Assembly: GCA_030697165.1 (NCBI GenBank)
Contig: JAUYQQ010000008.1
Location: forward strand, 191,001 to 255,000
Source of the DNA: Acidobacteriota bacterium
GTDB taxonomy: Bacteria > Acidobacteriota > Vicinamibacteria > Vicinamibacterales > UBA2999
DNA: 64,000 nucleotides
Reading direction: 5' to 3'
Shown here: in pieces, positions 57,838 to 64,000 of the stretch
Position numbering within the stretch: the stretch's first letter is position 1
How the letters are laid out: each line of letters begins with the position of its first letter
The notes under the pieces: generated by a model
The model's database searches: none
Seen by the model: the letters and a program-made list of their open reading frames with translations, nothing else
What the model was told of the DNA's origin: nothing
Made by a program: the position numbers and the translations under genes

Positions 57838-59997
57838 TTACTCGAAAAACTGCTTCTGGGCGGTCGGGGTAGCCGTTCCGTTCTTGACGTACGAGTCGAT
57901 CCACTTCAGCTCGTTCAGCATGCGGTGCACGTTGTTCCAATGACCGCTGATGCCGTGAGGCTGGCCGGCGTATTGGATCATCTTCGCCGGCACGCCCTGC
58001 CGCCGCACGGCGAAGTACATCTGCTCCCCTTCCTCGTAAGGCACGCGCTGGTCCTGCTCGCCCTGGATGAAGAGGGTCGGCGTTCGCACCTTGCCCGCCT
58101 GCATGAGCGGCGATTGGGCGATCATTGGCCCGATGGCGCGTTCATTCCACGGCGCGCCGTAAAACTCGGTTTCCTTGGTGCGATAGATGTCGGCCGTACC
58201 GTAGTCGCTGAACCAGTTCGAGATGCCGGCGCCGGAGGCGGCCGCGGCAAAGCGATCGGGGTACTGCGTGATCAGCCAATTGGTCATGAACCCGCCGTAC
58301 GAATGCCCCATGGTGGCGACCTTGCCGCGATCGACCGGGTAGTTCGCCAGCACGAAGTCGATGCCCGACACGACATCCTGCCCGTCCTTGGTGCCCCAGG
58401 CGCCCCACGTGCCCCACTTGAATGCGTCGCCGTAGCCGGTTGAGCTGCGGAAGTTGGTATCGAGCACGAAGTAGCCGTTCGCGGCGAAGTACTGCTGCTT
58501 GAAGTTGAAGCCGTAGCCGACGGCCGAGTGCGGGCCGCCGTGGTTGAACACCACCAGCGGATAGAAACCGTTTGCGCGGTCGTAGCCATGCGGGTAAGTA
58601 AGCCAGCCCTCGATCGTGGTGCCGTCGGTGCTGCGCCACGTCTGCCGCTCGGTGCGGGTGATGCCGATGGCGTCGCGGATCTCCGCGTGCACGTTCGTGA
58701 GACGGCGTTCAGATGAGCCGTCGAGGTTGGCGGTCCAGACTTCCGACGGGCTGTCGTAAGTCCCCACCGTGTACGCGATCCTGGTCATCGACTGGTCAAA
58801 GGTGATGCTGCCGAGGCGCCGTTCGCCTTGCGTCACCTGCTCGACGGTGGCTCCTGCTTGCGCGGCCACGCGGAACAGGTGGGTGGTGCCGCCCTTCTCG
58901 GCCACGAAGTAGACGTAGCGGCCATCGGGTGACCAGCGCGGCGCATTCGGCTCGAGGTCCCACGAGCCCGTGAGGTTGAGCGGCGCGACGCCGGGTGCCG
59001 CATCCGCGGGCCACACCAAGAGGTCGTTGGAACCGCCATGGTTCAGCCGCTGCTCGATGATCATGTCGGTGCCGAACGTGCGCTCTCCAAGCAGAAACCG
59101 GCCGTCGGGCGAGTACGCAAGTGAGCTCCAGACGTAGCCGTCGGCGGTCAGCCTCCTGACCTGTCCCGCGGTCGTGACGATGTAGATGTCGGGGTCTTCG
59201 TACGACTGTTCGTCGCGCCATGACTCGTCGGCGGTGAAGGCGATCTGCAATCCGTCCGGGTGCCACGCCAGACTTGCCGGACGCATGCCGAGCGTCGTCA
59301 GCGTCTTGCCTGGTCCGCCGGCAGCCGGCGTGACGGTGATCTCGGCCGCCGGTCGCAGGCGCGGGTCGGCAACCGGGTAGTCCTGGCCGTCCTGCTGGAA
59401 GCGCATCCAGTCGAAGGTGCGGCCCTGGAAGCGGTCGGCGTGGCGCTTCTCGAAGTCAGTGCCCGTGGCGGGCTCCGTGGCACGGCGTGGGCCGTCTTGC
59501 GCGTGCGCACGCCACTGCCCGTCGGCGCTCAGCACTCCCGGCATCGCCGGCGGCGACGCGACCGGCGTCGCGTTGGCCGCATTCACGGGGATCTGCCACC
59601 GTCCGTCCACCGTTCGCACGCTCGGCGCCGGGGCGGGCGCGCCGGGCCCGATGAAGACCGCGCTGGCCACGCGCGCGTTGAGGGAGTACGACAACTGGTT
59701 GCCGTCGGTCCACCGCGGGTTCGCGACGTTGGCGCCGTGGTGCGTGATGCGCCGCTCGCCCGAGCCATCGACGTTGACGATGTAGGTTTCGATGGCGTTC
59801 GTGTTGTCGTCTTCGATACGGGTAGACACGGCATAGGCCACGCGCGTGCCGTCGGGCGAGATCGAGACATCGCCGATCGTCTTGATGCGGTAGTAATCCT
59901 CGATCGCCAGGGCGCGGCCCCGCGGCGCCTGGCCCGAAATGGTGCCCACCAGGAGAAGTGACAGGACGGCAGTCGCGGTGGCGTGCTTCAGGAACAT
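57838..59997 (-). CDS. Exported S9-family peptidase (dipeptidyl-peptidase/acylaminoacyl type)
   Basis: A 719-residue protein with a signal peptide (about 1-22, ending SGQ). The N-terminal two-thirds is a WD40-like propeller with repeats such as SPDGTRVAYAVST, PDGRFLLGERTFGTDM and SPDGRYVYFVAEKGG. The C-terminal S9 catalytic domain has the nucleophile Ser in ATMGHSYGGFMTNWL, Asp in QGEQDQRVPYEEGEQ and His in AGQPHGISGHWN. It should cleave peptides in the periplasm or outside the cell. It is a single gene. Confidence 0.93.
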   Translation of the reverse strand: MFLKHATATAVLSLLLVGTISGQAPRGRALAIEDYYRIKTIGDVSISPDGTRVAYAVSTRIEDDNTNAIETYIVNVDGSGERRITHHGANVANPRWTDGNQLSYSLNARVASAVFIGPGAPAPAPSVRTVDGRWQIPVNAANATPVASPPAMPGVLSADGQWRAHAQDGPRRATEPATGTDFEKRHADRFQGRTFDWMRFQQDGQDYPVADPRLRPAAEITVTPAAGGPGKTLTTLGMRPASLAWHPDGLQIAFTADESWRDEQSYEDPDIYIVTTAGQVRRLTADGYVWSSLAYSPDGRFLLGERTFGTDMIIEQRLNHGGSNDLLVWPADAAPGVAPLNLTGSWDLEPNAPRWSPDGRYVYFVAEKGGTTHLFRVAAQAGATVEQVTQGERRLGSITFDQSMTRIAYTVGTYDSPSEVWTANLDGSSERRLTNVHAEIRDAIGITRTERQTWRSTDGTTIEGWLTYPHGYDRANGFYPLVVFNHGGPHSAVGYGFNFKQQYFAANGYFVLDTNFRSSTGYGDAFKWGTWGAWGTKDGQDVVSGIDFVLANYPVDRGKVATMGHSYGGFMTNWLITQYPDRFAAAASGAGISNWFSDYGTADIYRTKETEFYGAPWNERAIGPMIAQSPLMQAGKVRTPTLFIQGEQDQRVPYEEGEQMYFAVRRQGVPAKMIQYAGQPHGISGHWNNVHRMLNELKWIDSYVKNGTATPTAQKQFFE

Positions 59998-60151
59998 GCG
60001 CGCACTCTACGCCCGGAGCGACGGCTTTGCAAACGCCATGCGCAGGTATTCGCCCTGCCGGTCTATGGGCCGGGTGGGGTAATCTTGGCGCCGGTTTCTC
60101 GGTGCCGGTCTACGACCGTCTCGAAGACCTCACCCAGGAGTTGCAGCAGTC

Positions 60152-62596
60152 ATGAGTTTCATCATCGATCTCCGCGTCGCGCTTCGGTCCCTCGGCCGGG
60201 TCAAGGGAGTGGCCATCACGGTCATTCTCACCCTGGCTCTCGGCATCGGCGCAAACGCGGCCATCTTCAGCCTGGTCCGCGGCGTGCTGCTCAAGCCGCT
60301 GGTCAACGACGATGAGGAGCGGTTGATCTACATTCGCCAGAGCGCCAAAGGTCGCGGCTCCGAGAATGCCAATTTCTCGGTGCCCGAGATCCGGGATCTG
60401 CGCGCGCGGGTGAAGTCGATTGCGGCGTTCGGTGACTTCTCCACCATCGAGTTCACCATGGTCGGCCTCGGCGAACCTCGCGTCGTCCGGGCCGGCGTGG
60501 TGGGCGGCAACTACTTCAACGTGATGGGGCTCCGGCCGGTGGCTGGGCGCCTGCTCGACGCGACAGACGACGGTCCGGCGGCGGCGCCGACGGCGGTGCT
60601 GACGCACCGTTTCTGGAGCACGGGCTTGAACAGCGATCCGTCCGTTGTCGGCACGGTGATCAAGCTCGGCGACCGCGCCGTGACCATCGTCGGCGTGCTC
60701 GAGCCGTCCATTCCGTATCCCGCGCAGACCGAACTCATGGCGAACGTCGTCACCAGCTCGCACCACATGGACGCGACCATGGTGGACGGGCGGGTGCACC
60801 GCATGACAGAGCTCTTTGGCCGGCTCGCGCCCGGTGCGACCCTCGAGCAAGCCCGCGCCGAGCTGCAGACCGCCCATGGCGCGATGCTCACCGAGCACCG
60901 CCAGGACTACCCGGTGAACGACGACTTCCAGATCAACGCGGTGCAGCTGCGCGACCAGATCGTGTCGCCGGCGAGAACCGTGCTGCTGATCCTGCTGGCG
61001 GCCTCGGCGCTGATCTTCATCATCGCCTGCTCGAACGTCGCCAACCTGATCCTGGCCCGATCGGTGAGACGCGAGGGCGAGCTGGCGGTGCGCGCGGCCC
61101 TCGGCGCCAGCCGCGCGGCCCTGCGGCGGACGCTGCTGGCCGAAAGCCTGCTGATGTGCGGTGCCGGCGCCATCCTGGGCGTGCTGATCGCGCGGCCCAT
61201 GGTGGCGATCCTGGCCCGGTACGCGTCACGCTATTCGGTACGCGCCCTCGACCTGACCGTTGACGCCACGTTGCTGTGGGTCGGCGTCACCCTGGCCTTG
61301 ATCGCGGCCGTGCTGCTGGCGTTCGTGCCCAGGTTGCCCTCGGCCGAGGCTTCGAATGGACTCGGGTTGTCGAACGGCAGCGTCCGCATTACGAGCGGCA
61401 CCAATCGCCGGCTGCGCCTGTTCGCGGTGACGCAGATCGCCGCGTCGTTCGTGCTGGTGGCCGGCGCCGGCATGCTGGTCACGACGCTGATTGCGCTGCA
61501 GTCGACGGCCCCGGGCTTCAACACCCGCAATGTCCTGGTGCTCAACGTGCCGGTCAACTACGAGCGGCCGCCGGCGCTGATTCTGCCGTTTTACCGCGAG
61601 GTCATTCGCCGCATCGGCGAACTGCCCGGCGTGGAGACGGTGGCGATCGGCACCATGGTGCCGTGGCGCGACGCCGGCCAATGGTTTGCGGCGCAGTTTA
61701 CGGTCGAGGGCTACCGCAAGGCCGACGGCGAAGACGATCCGCGCGCCAAGTTCCGCACCGTGTCGCCCGGCTTCTTCCGCGCGCTCAACGTGCCGATCAT
61801 CGCCGGCCGCGACTTCAACGCCGACGATCGCACCGACGGCGAGAAGGTGGTAATCGTCAGCGAGAGCCTGGCCAAGCGAATGTTCCCGAACCAGGAAGCG
61901 TTGAACCGCAACCTCATGTGGACCGACCCGGTCACCAAGTTCATCGGCGTCAGCAACGGCCCGCGCCGCATCATCGGCGTGGTCGCAGACCTCGATGATG
62001 AGAACGTGGTGGCGGAGCCGGTAATCGCGGTCTATCACCCGATGGAGCAGGAGATGTTCCAGGGACGGCTGTTCGTGCACGCCGCCACCGATCCCTACGC
62101 GCTGGTGCCGCCGGTCACGAAGCTCATCCGCGACCTGTCGGCGGAGCAGCCGGTGGAGCAAGCGGCCACGCTCGAGGATGTCCGCACCGAAGTGCTGGCG
62201 CCGGACCGGTTGAACGCCATGGTGTTTGGCGGCTTCGCCGCCGTCGCGCTCACGATTGCCGTGGTCGGGGTGGCCGGCGTGCTGGCCTTCTCGGTGAGCG
62301 CGCGCACCCGCGAATTTGGCGTGCGGCTGGCCATTGGCTCGACGCCGTCGAGCCTGCTGGCGAAGATTCTCGCTGAAGGCGCCGTGATTGCCGGACTCGG
62401 CGTCGCCGCGGGCGTTGTTGGCGGGCTGGCGCTGGCGCGATTCGCCGGCGGGTTCATCGGCGAGCTGAGCATGCCCGGACCGGCGCCGCTGGCCGGCGCC
62501 GCGCTGCTCCTGATGGCCGCGGCAGTGCTCGCGTCGCTGATGCCGGCCGCGCGGGCGGCGCGCGTGGATGTGATGCAGGCGCTCAGATCGGAATAA
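60152..62596 (+). CDS. ADOP-type ABC transporter permease (FtsX/MacB-like)
   Basis: An 814-residue membrane protein with the architecture of the acidobacterial permease family: one N-terminal helix (VAITVILTLALGIGANAAIF), a large MacB-type periplasmic domain (about 45-270), three helices with the FtsX domain, a second periplasmic domain, and a C-terminal FtsX domain (ending DVMQALRSE). The NAAIFSLVRGVLLKPL start is diagnostic for the ADOP group. No ATPase gene lies next to it. Function of the group is unclear, although relatives export lipoproteins or peptides. The TAA stop overlaps a class A repeat. Confidence 0.9.
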   Translation: MSFIIDLRVALRSLGRVKGVAITVILTLALGIGANAAIFSLVRGVLLKPLVNDDEERLIYIRQSAKGRGSENANFSVPEIRDLRARVKSIAAFGDFSTIEFTMVGLGEPRVVRAGVVGGNYFNVMGLRPVAGRLLDATDDGPAAAPTAVLTHRFWSTGLNSDPSVVGTVIKLGDRAVTIVGVLEPSIPYPAQTELMANVVTSSHHMDATMVDGRVHRMTELFGRLAPGATLEQARAELQTAHGAMLTEHRQDYPVNDDFQINAVQLRDQIVSPARTVLLILLAASALIFIIACSNVANLILARSVRREGELAVRAALGASRAALRRTLLAESLLMCGAGAILGVLIARPMVAILARYASRYSVRALDLTVDATLLWVGVTLALIAAVLLAFVPRLPSAEASNGLGLSNGSVRITSGTNRRLRLFAVTQIAASFVLVAGAGMLVTTLIALQSTAPGFNTRNVLVLNVPVNYERPPALILPFYREVIRRIGELPGVETVAIGTMVPWRDAGQWFAAQFTVEGYRKADGEDDPRAKFRTVSPGFFRALNVPIIAGRDFNADDRTDGEKVVIVSESLAKRMFPNQEALNRNLMWTDPVTKFIGVSNGPRRIIGVVADLDDENVVAEPVIAVYHPMEQEMFQGRLFVHAATDPYALVPPVTKLIRDLSAEQPVEQAATLEDVRTEVLAPDRLNAMVFGGFAAVALTIAVVGVAGVLAFSVSARTREFGVRLAIGSTPSSLLAKILAEGAVIAGLGVAAGVVGGLALARFAGGFIGELSMPGPAPLAGAALLLMAAAVLASLMPAARAARVDVMQALRSE

Positions 62597-62658
62597 CAGG
62601 AGATCAAGAGTTAAAGAGTTTGGAAATCAAATGCCTCTTGAACTCCTATCCTCCTGTT
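62595..62658. repeat. Gene-end repeat, two facing copies (class A)
   Basis: AACAGGAGATCAAGAGTTAA faces CTCCTATCCTCCTGTT, between the convergent permease and PilT-type genes. The arms are more diverged than at other junctions. Confidence 0.75.
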
Positions 62659-62663
62659 AAGGC

Positions 62664-63830
62664 CTATCTCATGATCAGATCATCTTCATCCGGCACGTCG
62701 GCCAGCTGCACCCGCAGGTTGCCGGCGTTGGTCGCGTAGAGATACGCGGTCGACGGCGCGATCAGGCCCGCACGCACCAGCTTCTCGAGCTCGCCGTCGA
62801 AGTACTGCATGCCGTCCAGCACGCCGTCGCGCATGGCGTCGATCAGCGAGCGCCCTTCTTTCTCGCCGTTCTCGATGTACTCGCGCGTGCGCATGGTGGA
62901 CTTCAGCATCTCGATGATCGCCATGCGCCCGCCGCCCTTCTTCGGCAGCAGCCGCTGCGAGATGAAGTAGCGGAACGACGCCGCCAGGCGCGCGCGCACC
63001 GCCTGCTGGTCGGCCACGTCGAAGGTGCCGACGATGCGCTCGACGGTCTTCGAGGCATCAATGGTGTGCAGTGTCGAAAACACCAGGTGGCCCGTCTCGG
63101 CCGCCGTCAGCGCGATCTCAATCGTCTCGCGATCGCGCATTTCGCCGACCAGGATCACCTTCGGCGCCTGGCGCAACGCGGCCCGCAGCGCCAGCGCGAA
63201 GGTCGGCGTGTCGGTATGCAGCTCGCGCTGGTGGACCGTGCCCTTCTTGTGCTTGTGCAGGAACTCGATCGGATCCTCGATGGTGAGAATGTGCTCAGCG
63301 CGGCTCTCGTTGATGAGGTCGATAATCGCGGCCAGCGTGGACGACTTGCCCGATCCGGTGGGCCCGGTCACCAGCACGATGCCGTTCTTCAAGGTCGCCG
63401 TATCGGCAATCGCCGGCGGCAGGTTGAGCTCGGCAATACTCGGAATGCGCGACGCGATCATGCGCATGACGATGGCGTAGGTGTTGCGCTGGCGGAAGAC
63501 GTTGACGCGGAAGCGGCACCGTTCGGGCAGCACGTACGACAAGTCGCAGGCGCCCTGGTCCTTCAGCGTGCCGAGCAGGTATTGGTTATCGTTGATCAGG
63601 TCGCAGGCGACGCCGGCCGTGTCTTCGGCGCGCAAGATGGGCATTTCGGCAATCTCGACCGGCACCAGGTCGCCGTGGCGCTCCACTTGCGGCGGCCGGC
63701 CCGGCGACAGGACCAGGTCGCTGATGCCGTCGCCCGAATCGATCATCTGCTGGATGAGGGCCGGTGTGGCCAGGGCGCGGGCGGTGCTCGCGCCGAACAT
63801 GGTCTCGCTCAGAGGGGAAGCGGTGGTCAT
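62664..63830 (-). CDS. pilT: Type IV pilus retraction ATPase (PilT-like)
   Basis: A 388-residue secretion-superfamily ATPase. It has an N-terminal PAS-like region (ISDLVLSPGRPPQVERHGDL), Walker A (VTGPTGSGKSSTLAAIIDLI), the Asp box (HILTIEDPIEFLHKHK), Walker B (VILVGEMRDRETIEIALTAA) and the His box (HLVFSTLHTIDA). This order and length match the PilT/PilU group, which depolymerises pilin for twitching motility. It is about 40 residues longer than typical PilT, with an acidic C-terminal tail ending DEDDLIM. No other pil genes lie in this window. Confidence 0.9.
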   Translation of the reverse strand: MTTASPLSETMFGASTARALATPALIQQMIDSGDGISDLVLSPGRPPQVERHGDLVPVEIAEMPILRAEDTAGVACDLINDNQYLLGTLKDQGACDLSYVLPERCRFRVNVFRQRNTYAIVMRMIASRIPSIAELNLPPAIADTATLKNGIVLVTGPTGSGKSSTLAAIIDLINESRAEHILTIEDPIEFLHKHKKGTVHQRELHTDTPTFALALRAALRQAPKVILVGEMRDRETIEIALTAAETGHLVFSTLHTIDASKTVERIVGTFDVADQQAVRARLAASFRYFISQRLLPKKGGGRMAIIEMLKSTMRTREYIENGEKEGRSLIDAMRDGVLDGMQYFDGELEKLVRAGLIAPSTAYLYATNAGNLRVQLADVPDEDDLIMR

Positions 63831-63903
63831 AGTGGCGCCGCTAGCTTATCGCAACGCGTTAGCCCGAGACCTCTCACGCGGGCAGAAACTGGCCGGGATG
63901 AGC

Positions 63904-64000
63904 TTAAGGGCGCGGCACGGGCGAATCGTCCCGCTCGAGCGCCACGCTGACCCGCGTGACCTGGTTCGCGGGCACCGTCACCACGCGAGTGAAGCGCCGA
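63904..64000 (-). CDS. C-terminal end of a gene continuing beyond the right edge
   Basis: One minus-strand frame is open from the window edge and reads RRFTRVVTVPANQVTRVSVA then LERDDSPVPRP before a TAA at 63906-63904. The hydrophobic/beta pattern (VVTVPANQVTRVSVAL) suggests the end of a beta-sandwich domain such as PEGA, but that is a guess. The gene would be upstream of the PilT-like gene on the same strand. Confidence 0.5.
   Translation of the reverse strand, partial: RRFTRVVTVPANQVTRVSVALERDDSPVPRP

Overview
The window is a 64 kb piece of a GC-rich (roughly two-thirds G+C) Gram-negative chromosome, probably a soil-type acidobacterium of the Vicinamibacteria (subgroup 6) kind. This is an inference from gene content: an ADOP-type FtsX/MacB permease, many secreted hydrolases and quinoproteins, a Tat-exported molybdenum hydroxylase, MEDS-domain sensors and a PilT-type ATPase. 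There are about 50 protein-coding genes, no recognisable rRNA or tRNA gene, no CRISPR array and no intact transposase. Most genes are metabolic or secreted-enzyme genes in ones, twos and threes, with many convergent pairs.

Layout. 1-9.8 kb: a DUF3891 gene cut by the left edge, a secreted HbpS/GlcG-like protein, a frameshifted VapB antitoxin relic, an IorAB-type molybdenum hydroxylase pair, a DUF1801-YjbR fusion, a DUF2207 membrane protein and a ParDE toxin-antitoxin pair. 10-17 kb: a sensory island with MEDS-REC, a histidine kinase with a one-base frameshift, a MEDS protein interrupted by an in-frame TGA at a conserved Cys position, and a large hybrid kinase. 18-24.6 kb: an operon of three exported serine hydrolases (alpha/beta hydrolase, subtilase, trypsin-like protease). 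24.8-36 kb: Mug and MutM DNA glycosylases, a histone-deacetylase-like amidohydrolase, an XRE/nucleotidyltransferase pair behind a perfect palindrome, a class C beta-lactamase-type hydrolase, an amidase, SurE and a lipid kinase. 36-48 kb: an FGE-fold lipo/secreted protein coupled to an RnfD-Sel1 membrane fusion, a PQQ quinoprotein dehydrogenase, and glutamate synthase gltB-gltD. 48-64 kb: glutaryl-CoA dehydrogenase, a chloroperoxidase-like hydrolase, an LLM flavoprotein, kynurenine pathway genes kynB-kynU with a divergent APC permease, a D-aminoacylase, a soluble PQQ sugar dehydrogenase, an S9 peptidase, an ADOP permease and a PilT-type ATPase.

The most striking non-coding feature is a set of small repeats placed almost exactly at gene ends. 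One family (core CAGGAGATCAAGAGATCAGG) follows stop codons; at six convergent junctions two copies face each other and form a long hairpin, while co-directional junctions carry one copy. A second family is REP-like: a GTRG-type foot (GATGTAG/GATGTGG) followed by a hairpin with a CTTTAG-type centre. Copies sit at gene ends and, in frame, inside two conserved genes (the molybdenum hydroxylase large subunit and gltD). A third palindrome occurs once between genes and once inside the same molybdenum hydroxylase, in its signal region. These protein-invading palindromes, the TGA-interrupted MEDS gene with a hairpin 11 nt downstream, and the three-hydrolase operon are the best candidates for follow-up.
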